DNA of 6,103 nt, taken from Planctomycetota bacterium (lineage in GTDB: Bacteria > Planctomycetota > SBBH01 > JACQRN01). Where the stretch lies: the NCBI GenBank assembly GCA_016206515.1, contig JACQRN010000025.1, positions 1 to 6,103 of the forward strand. The letters are read 5' to 3'. Positions 1-4,853 of this stretch are shown here, piece after piece. Position numbers and translations under genes: made by a program. The notes beneath the pieces are model-generated. The model ran no database searches and was not told the origin of the DNA. It worked only from the letters and a program-made list of their open reading frames with translations. Positions within the stretch are counted from its first letter, which is position 1. Each line of letters opens with the position of its first letter.

Positions 1-63
1 CCCGTCCGGCGTCACCCAGCGGCGCCTCGGGCGTGCCGGTCGATTGCTTCTCACGCTCTCGGT

Positions 64-84
64 CCGCGCGCAGGATGCGCGCGG
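64..84. repeat. Perfect 8-bp GC inverted repeat, 5-nt loop
   Basis: CCGCGCGC at 64-71 pairs perfectly with GCGCGCGG at 77-84 around the loop AGGAT. Neither strand has a T-tract after the stem, so this is not a canonical intrinsic terminator. Alternating CG arms occur by chance more often in GC-rich DNA, so function is uncertain. Confidence 0.5.
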
Positions 85-100
85 GTGCGCAGCGAAGGGA

Positions 101-149
101 CCGGGTCCCCGCGCCAAACGATATGGCGGAGCGGCGCGGGGTGTCCCGG
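101..149. repeat. Large two-part inverted repeat downstream of the csp terminator
   Basis: CCCCGCGCC (107-115) is perfectly complementary to GGCGCGGGG (133-141) around a 17-nt loop. The helix resumes outside a small 1x3 internal loop, with CCGGG (101-105) pairing to CCCGG (145-149). That gives 14 pairs in total, almost all G-C. There is no T-tract on either strand. The 9-mer CCCCGCGCC recurs exactly at 171-179 as an arm of the csp terminator, so alternative pairings between the two structures are possible. It could be a secondary terminator or processing barrier, a structured RNA element, or chance. Confidence 0.5.
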
Positions 150-160
150 AGTTCCAAACC

Positions 161-194
161 AAAAAACAGGCCCCGCGCCTTCGCGCGGGGCCTG
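161..194 (-). terminator. Rho-independent terminator of csp
   Basis: Read on the minus strand, a perfect 12-bp stem (194-183 with 178-167) encloses the 4-nt loop GAAG and is followed directly by TTTTTT (166-161). It begins 33 nt after the csp stop codon and is oriented to end csp transcription. The plus strand has no T-tract after the hairpin, so it should work in one direction only. Confidence 0.93.
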
Positions 195-227
195 CGTATG
201 TGCTCCGTACTTCTCTCGCCTCGTGTT

Positions 228-434
228 CTACTGGCGGGAACGGACCACGTTGGTGGCCTGGAGCCCCTTGTTCCCCTGGGTGACCTCGAACTCCACGCTC
301 TCGCCCTCCTCGAGCGTCTTGAAGCCGTCGCCCTGGATGCTGGAGAAGTGGACGAACACGTCCTCGCCGCCCTCCTGGGAGATGAATCCATACCCCTTCT
401 TGGGGTCAAACCACTTCACGGTTCCCTTCGCCAT
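228..434 (-). CDS. csp: CspA-family cold-shock protein (single cold-shock domain)
   Basis: This is a 68-residue single-domain RNA/ssDNA-binding OB-fold protein of the CspA family. These act in the cytoplasm as RNA chaperones that melt inhibitory mRNA structure, often at low temperature or in growth transitions. The start MAKGTVKWF is family-typical. RNP1 is visible as KGYGFI (residues 13-18) and RNP2 as VFVHF (26-30), followed by the usual GFKTLEEGESVEFEV segment. Length matches the family. The ATG start (434-432) has a good Shine-Dalgarno, AAGGAG at 447-442, 7 nt upstream, and the stop is TAG. It lies 81 nt downstream of pnp on the same strand and ends at a strong terminator. It may be read through from rpsO-pnp or have its own promoter; I see no convincing -35/-10 pair. 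Several Csp paralogs usually exist per genome, so no numbered symbol is assigned and cold induction is not shown. Confidence 0.97.
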   Translation of the reverse strand: MAKGTVKWFDPKKGYGFISQEGGEDVFVHFSSIQGDGFKTLEEGESVEFEVTQGNKGLQATNVVRSRQ

Positions 435-515
435 CGTTCTGCTCCTTCATAAAGCACAACCTGAATCCCAACCGACCCATACCCTTGCACACGAAAAACC
501 GCAGATTCCGCCGGC
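435..515 (-). other. pnp-csp intergenic gap / csp 5' leader
   Basis: This gap of 81 nt holds the csp ribosome binding site (AAGGAG, 447-442). A T5 run on the minus strand at 498-494 follows a GC-rich stretch, but only 3-4 base pairs can form before it, so it is at best a weak pnp terminator. The nearest promoter-like arrangement is a TATGGG box at 481-476 with a very poor -35, and it is not convincing. The leader is too short to hold a long structured cold-shock leader of the E. coli cspA kind unless transcription starts inside pnp. Confidence 0.5.
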
Positions 516-2693
516 TTACCCGGAGACGTTCGCCCCCTTCGAGCGCGGCCGGTCGCCACGGTCGCTCCGTTCCCTTCCCTTACCCTCCTCCCCTCCGCTG
601 CCCTCGGTCTTCCGGGACAGCTTCACCCGGCCGGAGTCGTCGATCGACTCCACGCGGACCGGGAACTGATCTCCGACCTTCACGAACTTGTGGATGTCCT
701 CCACTCGCTTGTCGGCGAGCTGGCTGATGTGGAGCATCCCGTCCTGCCCGGGCAGGATCTCCACGAAGCATCCGAAGTCCTTCACAGCGACGACCTTGCC
801 GTTGTACACCTTGCCGACCTGCGCGACCGCCGAGATCCCGTCGATCTGGCGGCGGGCCTTCTCGACCCCCTCGGCGTCGGTGCCGAAGATCGTGATGGTC
901 CCGTCATCCTCGATGTCGATCTTGGCGCCCGTCTCGGCCTCGAGCCCCCGCACGTGCTTCCCTCCAGGCCCGATCACCATGCCGAGCCGGTCGACGGGGA
1001 CCTTCAGGCGCACCATGCGCGGGGCTAAGGGGGAGAGCGCCTCGCGCGGCTTCGGCAGCGCTTCGAGCATGATCCGCAGGATGTCCAGGCGGGCCACGCG
1101 CGCCCTCTCCAGCGACTCCTCGATGATCTGTTGCGTCAGGCCGTCGATCTTGATGTCGAGCTGGACGCCGGTGATCCCCTGGCTCGTGCCGGCGACCTTG
1201 AAGTCCATGTCGCCGTGGTGGTCCTCGTCCCCGGTGATGTCGGTCAGGAGCTTGTAGGTTCCCTTGCCGTCCGTCACGAGGCCGACGGTGATCCCGGCGA
1301 CCGGACGGCGGATCGGGACTCCCGCGTCCATCAGGGCGAGCGTCCCTCCGCACACGCTGGCCATCGAGGTCGATCCGTGCGACTCGAGGATGTCCGAGAC
1401 GATCCGGATCGTGTAGGGGAACTCGTCGTGGCTCGGGAGGACCATGCGGATCGAACGCTCCGCGAGGTTCCCGTGGCCGATCTCCCGGCGCTTCGGGCCG
1501 CGCTCCGGCCAGGTCTCGCCGACCGAGAAGGAGGGGAAGTTGTAGTGGAGGTAGAACGGTTCGTAGATGTCCTCCCCGATCCCGTCCACCTTCATTTCGT
1601 CGCGCGACGAGCCGAGTGTCGCGACCGCCAGGGTCTGCGTCTCCCCGCGGGTGAAGAGGGCGGAGCCGTGCGAGCGCGGGAGCGTCCCGATCTCGCAGGA
1701 GATCTTTCGCACCAACTCCAGCGATCGTCCCTCGTAGCGGATCCCGTCCTGGAGCACCCCGGACCGGAAGATATGGCTTTCCAGCGCGTCCCAGGCGGCA
1801 GACAGCGCCTTGCCCAGGGAGGGATCCTTCGGATCCTGGAGCGCCGCGAACGCCTCCTTGCGGAGCGCGTTCATCTTCTCCCGGCGGACGGACTTCCCCT
1901 GCGAGCGGACCAGGTCGCGCACGGGGCCTGCCCAGCGGCGCTCGAGCTCCGCACGGAGCTTGGCGACGCGCGAGGCGTCCGGCGCCGTGAAGGTCTGCTT
2001 CGTCTTCCTCTGGGCGGCGGCGACCTCTCTTTGGAGGGCATTGAGTTTCCGGATCGCGTCATGGCCGAAGCGGATCGCCTGCGCGAGGTCGGCCTCCGGG
2101 ATCTCTGAGGCCTGCACCTCGATCATCACGATCTTCCCGTCGGATCCGGACAGGAGCAGGTCGAGGTCGCTCTCCTTCGCCTTCGTTTGAGAAGCGCTCG
2201 GCGATGTGCTCGGATTGAGCGTCCACTGGCCCCCGACGCGGCCCACGCGGACCGAGGAGACCGGCCCTGTGAAGGGGATCGTCGAGGCGCCCAGGGCGCA
2301 GGAGGCCCCGACCATCGCCAGGACGTCGGGTTCGTGCACGCCGTCGTACGAGACCGTCTTGGCGGTGACGGTGACCTCGTTCATGTACCCTTCCGGAAAG
2401 AGCGGGCGGATCTGCCGGTCGATCCCGCGCGCCGTGAGCGTCTCGTTCGTGGTGGGGCGCGCCTCGCGGCGGAAGAACGAGCCGGGGATCTTCCCCGAGG
2501 CGTACATCATCTCCCGGTAGTCGACATAGAGCGGGAAGAAGTCGATCCCCTCGCGCGGGGAGGAACTCATCGCCGTCACGAGGACGATCGTGTCCCCGTG
2601 GCGGATCCACATGGCCCCGTCCGCCTGTTTGGCGACCTTTCCGGTCTCGATCGAAAGGGGGGCACCAGCGAACTGAAGCGTGTGGAGGCCCAT
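516..2693 (-). CDS. pnp: Polyribonucleotide nucleotidyltransferase (PNPase)
   Basis: This is a full-length 725-residue PNPase, which degrades RNA 3'-to-5' by phosphorolysis as a cytoplasmic trimer and often joins the degradosome. The first RNase PH domain covers about 10-145, with the FFRREARP...IRPLFP block at 73-100. A helical linker follows at about 205-315. The catalytic second RNase PH domain is at about 325-545, with LPRSHGSALFTRGETQ from 338 and GDEDHHGDMDFKVAG from 488. D491, D497 and K499 match E. coli D486, D492 and K494. A KH domain carries GPGG at 575-578, an S1 domain spans about 626-695 (FGCFVEI at 640), and a charged Gly/Arg/Glu tail ends the protein. Relative to E. coli there is a Ser-rich loop insertion of about six residues near 164-173. 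The ATG is one nucleotide after the rpsO stop, with GAGGAAG (2704-2698) inside the end of rpsO as its ribosome binding site. Translational coupling to rpsO is likely. Confidence 0.99.
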   Translation of the reverse strand: MGLHTLQFAGAPLSIETGKVAKQADGAMWIRHGDTIVLVTAMSSSPREGIDFFPLYVDYREMMYASGKIPGSFFRREARPTTNETLTARGIDRQIRPLFPEGYMNEVTVTAKTVSYDGVHEPDVLAMVGASCALGASTIPFTGPVSSVRVGRVGGQWTLNPSTSPSASQTKAKESDLDLLLSGSDGKIVMIEVQASEIPEADLAQAIRFGHDAIRKLNALQREVAAAQRKTKQTFTAPDASRVAKLRAELERRWAGPVRDLVRSQGKSVRREKMNALRKEAFAALQDPKDPSLGKALSAAWDALESHIFRSGVLQDGIRYEGRSLELVRKISCEIGTLPRSHGSALFTRGETQTLAVATLGSSRDEMKVDGIGEDIYEPFYLHYNFPSFSVGETWPERGPKRREIGHGNLAERSIRMVLPSHDEFPYTIRIVSDILESHGSTSMASVCGGTLALMDAGVPIRRPVAGITVGLVTDGKGTYKLLTDITGDEDHHGDMDFKVAGTSQGITGVQLDIKIDGLTQQIIEESLERARVARLDILRIMLEALPKPREALSPLAPRMVRLKVPVDRLGMVIGPGGKHVRGLEAETGAKIDIEDDGTITIFGTDAEGVEKARRQIDGISAVAQVGKVYNGKVVAVKDFGCFVEILPGQDGMLHISQLADKRVEDIHKFVKVGDQFPVRVESIDDSGRVKLSRKTEGSGGEEGKGRERSDRGDRPRSKGANVSG

Positions 2694-2694
2694 G

Positions 2695-2961
2695 CTACTT
2701 CCTCAACCCCAGGCGCTGCACGACGGACTGGTACCGTCCCAGGTCGCAACGCTGCAGGTACTTCAGGAGTCCGGTGCGTCTCCCGACCATCATCAGCAGG
2801 CCGCGGCGCGAGTGGTTGTCCTTGACGTGCGACTTCAAGTGCTCGGACAAGGTTTGGATCCTGTCCGTCAGCAGCGCGACCTGTACGTCCGCAGAGCCCG
2901 TGTCGTTCTCGTTGATGTGGAACTCCTGGATCCGCTTCTTTCTAAGTTCTGTGGTCGGCAT
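2695..2961 (-). CDS. rpsO: 30S ribosomal protein S15
   Basis: S15 is a primary 16S rRNA-binding protein that helps organise the platform of the small subunit. The 88-residue product shows family landmarks: NDTGSADVQVALLTDRI, HSRRGLLMMVGRR and the C-terminal RLGLRK. I chose the ATG at 2961-2959 (MPTTELRKKR), which gives the usual S15 length. A TTG three codons upstream (2970-2968) is in frame, but it would sit only 3 nt from the GAGGG motif (2978-2974), whereas the ATG is 12 nt away. Both spacings are non-ideal, so the start is slightly uncertain. The TAG stop is followed after one base by the pnp ATG, giving the classic rpsO-pnp pair. The leader contains a hairpin that occludes GAGGG, which would suit autogenous control by S15. 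Confidence 0.98.
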   Translation of the reverse strand: MPTTELRKKRIQEFHINENDTGSADVQVALLTDRIQTLSEHLKSHVKDNHSRRGLLMMVGRRTGLLKYLQRCDLGRYQSVVQRLGLRK

Positions 2962-2972
2962 AGTTTGCAAAT

Positions 2973-2996
2973 GCCCTCAACCTATGGGGTTAGGGC
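2973..2996 (-). promoter_or_regulatory. rpsO leader hairpin pairing the putative Shine-Dalgarno
   Basis: On the minus-strand RNA, GCCCT (2996-2992) pairs with AGGGC (2977-2973), and AACC (2991-2988) pairs with GGTT (2982-2979). A single bulged G lies at 2978 and the loop is the 5-nt CCATA. The only plausible rpsO Shine-Dalgarno, GAGGG (2978-2974), lies in the 3' arm and would be masked. S15 represses its own synthesis through leader RNA structures in several bacterial lineages, with different folds in each. That this hairpin does so here is inference. Confidence 0.55.
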
Positions 2997-3018
2997 GCTT
3001 CCTTTCCTGGAATGGGGT

Positions 3019-3035
3019 CCCTCTTCGAAGTAGGG
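3019..3035 (-). repeat. Bulged hairpin in the rpsO leader
   Basis: On the minus strand CCCT (3035-3032) pairs with AGGG (3022-3019). After one bulged A, CT pairs with AG around a TCGA loop. Immediately upstream is a tandem hexamer, GAACCC twice (3044-3033), whose second copy overlaps the 5' arm. With the hairpin at 2973-2996 it gives the leader two consecutive stem-loops. The stem is short, so function is uncertain. Confidence 0.35.
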
Positions 3036-3080
3036 TTCGGGTTCTCTTTGACTCAGCTCGGCACGCCTCAGTTCTGCGCC

Positions 3081-3097
3081 TCCCCACCGTACGGGGA
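3081..3097 (-). repeat. Hairpin just downstream of the PqqD-like gene
   Basis: On the minus strand TCCCC (3097-3093) pairs with GGGGA (3085-3081). A G-T wobble extends the stem, leaving a 5-nt loop. It lies 14 nt after the PqqD-like stop codon. There is no T-tract, so it is not a convincing terminator. It may be an RNA 3'-end or processing structure, or the upstream part of the rpsO leader. Confidence 0.35.
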
Positions 3098-3111
3098 ATC
3101 CAGGGGATGTG

Positions 3112-3492
3112 TCAACAGGTATTTCCCGGTCCCTCCGCCCGGATGAGCCCCTTTTCCTCCAGTTCCTTCAGGAGATCGTTCAGGTCGGACAGTGCGGTAG
3201 GACGGTCGATCTCGTACGTCTCCAGAAGGGCCCGTTCCAGGTCGTCCCGCGTCCGGGGGGTACGCAGATGCTCCCACACGAAGGCGGCCACCTCGTTGAG
3301 ATGGCTCATCTGCCGCCGCACCGGCTCGACCACGATCGCCTCCCCGTCGAGGGTATGGTACGCCACCGTGGGCGCGTGGCGCCAAGTGGGGGCAGGAAGC
3401 GGCCCGGAATGTGCCGTAGGATCCCGCTGGACGCTGGACGCTTCGCGCTTCGCGGGCCCTCTGATTGCGTCTTGCGGCGCACCCTCAGACAT
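3112..3492 (-). CDS. PqqD-family (RiPP recognition element-like) small protein
   Basis: The 126-residue product has a Pro/Ala-rich, probably disordered N-terminus (1-40) and then a PqqD-type domain. A short beta segment (about 42-57, VAYHTLDGEAIVVEP) is followed by the signature HLNEVAAFVWEHL (64-76) and a winged-helix-like second half (about 80-118: RTRDDLERALLETY, then SDLNDLLKELEEKGLI). PqqD-family domains bind leader peptides of ribosomally made, modified peptides and deliver them to tailoring enzymes, but many stand-alone members have no known role. No precursor peptide, radical-SAM enzyme or other maturation gene is visible here. The chain ends in Asn-Thr-Cys. Its ATG (3492-3490) overlaps the fliM stop by 8 nt and no strong Shine-Dalgarno is seen, so translation is probably coupled to fliM. 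A later in-frame ATG at residue 62 would cut the domain. The fold assignment is fairly sure; the function is unknown. Confidence 0.8.
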   Translation of the reverse strand: MSEGAPQDAIRGPAKREASSVQRDPTAHSGPLPAPTWRHAPTVAYHTLDGEAIVVEPVRRQMSHLNEVAAFVWEHLRTPRTRDDLERALLETYEIDRPTALSDLNDLLKELEEKGLIRAEGPGNTC

Positions 3493-4477
3493 GCGCGTGG
3501 TAATCCGCCGCGGAGAGGATCTCGAACGCCTTCTTGTCCCGCAGGGTCGTGGGGCGGCCGAAGAACTTCGGCTTCCCCTCCAGGGTCAGCAGGAGCGGCC
3601 CTTGGGCGTCCTTGTCCGTGCGCAGGACATCGCCGATCCGGAGGTTCCTTAGCTGGAGCATGGTCAGGCGGGATTCCGAGAGGTACGCGATCGCCTGGAC
3701 CTGGCAGTCGACCAGCCCGTCCGTGATCGCGCGGGAATCCCTCTCCTCGGGCTTGCGGCGGGCGAAGTTATAGATGTTCTGGATCGCGAAGCGCGGCATG
3801 AGCGGTTCGATCACGGTGAACGGGATGCAGAGGTTCATGGTCCCCGTCGCCTCCCCCATGACGACCTCGAAGGAGATGACGACCACCACCTCGTTGGGCG
3901 GGACGATCTGGCGCAGTTGCGGGTTCGACTCGCTCTCCTCCAGGCGGAAGTCGATCTTCTCGACGCGGGTCCAGATGGTCCGCAGCTGCTCCAGGGCGTG
4001 CCCGATGATCTTCAGCGCGATGTTCTGCTCGATCTCGGTGAGCGCCCGGTCGAGGATCGTCGTCTCGCCCCCCTTGCCGCCCCCCAGGAGACGGTCCAGG
4101 ATCGGGAAGATGATGGAGGGAGAGATCTCGAGGATCATCTCCCCCTCAAGCGGCTTGGCCGACAGCAGGTTGAAGCAGGTGGGGTTCGACAGCGACATGA
4201 TGAATTCCGAGTAGGTCAGCTGGTCGATCGAGGCGAGGTGGACGTCCACGACCGTCCGCAGGTAGGTCGACAGCTGGGCGCCCATGTTCCGCGCGAACAC
4301 CTCGTGGAGATTCTCCAGGGCGCGCATCTGCTCCTTGGAGACGCGCTCCGGGCGCTTGAAGTCGTACCGCGTGACGGCACCGACCCTCGCCTCGCGCCCG
4401 ACGGAGATGTCGACCTCCCCCTCGTCGACCGCCGCAAGGAGGGCGTCGACTTCGCTCTGGTCCAGGATGTTGCTCAT
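3485..4477 (-). CDS. fliM: Flagellar motor switch protein FliM
   Basis: FliM forms the middle of the C-ring on the cytoplasmic face of the flagellar motor and binds phosphorylated CheY to change rotation. The 330 residues match family length. The N-terminal CheY-binding motif is ILDQSEVDALL (4-14). The middle CheC-like domain (about 38-230) carries YDFKRPERVSKEQMRALE (38-55), LLGGGKGG (130-137) and PQLRQIVPPNEVVVVISFEV (186-205). The C-terminal SpoA domain covers about 250-325. I chose the ATG at 4477-4475 (MSNILDQSEVD). An upstream in-frame extension of 27 codons is Arg/Pro-rich, overlaps the end of the FtsB-like gene and is not FliM-like. The gene lies 19 nt after the FtsB-like stop and overlaps the PqqD-like start by 8 nt. 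The usual partners fliN, fliL and fliO-R are absent from the window, and only a weak Shine-Dalgarno is visible. Confidence 0.97.
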   Translation of the reverse strand: MSNILDQSEVDALLAAVDEGEVDISVGREARVGAVTRYDFKRPERVSKEQMRALENLHEVFARNMGAQLSTYLRTVVDVHLASIDQLTYSEFIMSLSNPTCFNLLSAKPLEGEMILEISPSIIFPILDRLLGGGKGGETTILDRALTEIEQNIALKIIGHALEQLRTIWTRVEKIDFRLEESESNPQLRQIVPPNEVVVVISFEVVMGEATGTMNLCIPFTVIEPLMPRFAIQNIYNFARRKPEERDSRAITDGLVDCQVQAIAYLSESRLTMLQLRNLRIGDVLRTDKDAQGPLLLTLEGKPKFFGRPTTLRDKKAFEILSAADYHAHV

Positions 4478-4496
4478 CGGGTGCAGTATGCCCCGC

Positions 4497-4853
4497 CTAG
4501 GGGGGGGATTCAACGACGCCCCCCGGCGGCGATCCCGGGAGCGTCCGCCGGAGGGCACGCACGTCGAACTCGCCCGGCCGCAGGAAACCCCGCGCCCGGA
4601 CCGCCGCCTCCCGCAGGAACCCGTCCCCGGCGGCCAGCCGGCTGGCCATCCCGTCCCAGTAGGCGTGCAGGTCCTGGAGGGTCCGATGCTCCCCCTCTAG
4701 CCTCCGTGCGCGCGAACGCAGGTCCTCGGCCTCGCGCCAGGCTCCGATCAGCCGGGAGGCGCCGCCACGGACGGCGAGCGTGATCGACAGGGCGGTCGCC
4801 AGCGCCACGAAGGCGATCCGGGAGATCCGGTCGTCCGGCCCCTCTGGGGTCAT
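4497..4853 (-). CDS. ftsB: FtsB/DivIC-like septum formation protein
   Basis: This small bitopic protein of 118 residues looks like FtsB/DivIC, the divisome component that with FtsL and FtsQ recruits and activates septal peptidoglycan synthesis. A hydrophobic segment at about 12-28 (ISRIAFVALATALSITLAV) predicts one transmembrane helix after a short cytoplasmic N-terminus. A charged, probably coiled-coil stretch follows at about 38-62, then FLREAAVRARGFLRPGEFDVRAL (79-101), which resembles the conserved FtsB tail where a helix is followed by a PGE motif. The ATG (4853-4851) overlaps the eno stop as ATGA, and eno-ftsB adjacency is a well-known arrangement that supports the call. The frame stays open far upstream through eno, so automatic start prediction could go badly wrong. 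The gene ends in a C8 run at its TAG stop. Sequence similarity alone is modest in this family; a generic DivIC-like protein is the alternative. Confidence 0.82.
   Translation of the reverse strand: MTPEGPDDRISRIAFVALATALSITLAVRGGASRLIGAWREAEDLRSRARRLEGEHRTLQDLHAYWDGMASRLAAGDGFLREAAVRARGFLRPGEFDVRALRRTLPGSPPGGVVESPP
4500..4507 (-). repeat. C8 homopolymer at the ftsB stop codon
   Basis: The last ftsB codons on the minus strand end in eight consecutive C residues directly before TAG. The downstream fliM frame is open through this tract in the +1 register, continuing through AGG CGG GGC to the fliM ATG. Loss of one C in transcript or genome would therefore join the ftsB and fliM frames. It may also be a site of sequencing length error. 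Confidence 0.6.

Larger units (their letters stand above)
1..160. other. Left-edge stretch with no recognised gene, rich in inverted repeats
   Basis: This stretch lies beyond the csp terminator. Several frames are open on both strands, as expected in GC-rich DNA, but none gives a protein I recognise. I found no tRNA T-loop, and no SRP, tmRNA or RNase P signature. It contains a perfect 8-bp hairpin (64-84), a short palindrome (97-109) and a larger two-part hairpin (101-149). A possible minus-strand start exists (GTG at 54-52, running off the left edge after 18 codons), but it has no clear ribosome binding site and no recognisable product. The stretch may be intergenic, or may carry the 5' or 3' end of a neighbouring gene outside the window. 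Confidence 0.4.

Noticed and set aside
1..54. Possible minus-strand gene start (GTG at 54-52) leaving the window
   Set aside because: Only 18 codons are visible, there is no clear Shine-Dalgarno, and the product (Arg-rich start ending in WVTPDG) cannot be assigned.
111..128. A 5-bp stem with a 7-nt loop resembling a tRNA anticodon arm
   Set aside because: The loop lacks the invariant U33 on either strand and no T-arm or acceptor stem fits around it.
494..518. T5 run after a GC-rich stretch as a pnp terminator
   Set aside because: Only 3-4 base pairs can form before the T-run, so the hairpin is too weak to call.
33..669. Three overlapping plus-strand frames across the left edge and csp
   Set aside because: They run through the csp terminator and antisense to csp and the end of pnp. 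They are low-complexity and no homologous family is recognised.
1131..2108. Long plus-strand open frame (325 codons) opposite pnp
   Set aside because: It is antisense to a clearly conserved PNPase. Its translation is biased in composition (Arg, Asp, Gly, Val) with no recognisable domain, as expected when a GC-rich gene is read backwards.
2968..2970. TTG as the rpsO start, adding three residues
   Set aside because: It would lie 3 nt from the GAGGG motif. The ATG three codons later gives the usual S15 length and N-terminus.
3048..3053. TTGACT as a -35 box
   Set aside because: It is on the plus strand, no -10-like hexamer follows at suitable spacing, and no plus-strand gene is supported downstream.
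4478..4558. N-terminal extension of FliM by 27 codons
   Set aside because: It is Arg/Pro-rich, overlaps the ftsB-like coding end and is unlike any FliM N-terminus; MSNILDQSEVD is the family-typical start.
3917..4783. Plus-strand open frame of 288 codons opposite fliM and the ftsB-like gene
   Set aside because: It lies antisense to two supported genes, is rich in Arg, Pro and Gly, and has no recognisable domain.
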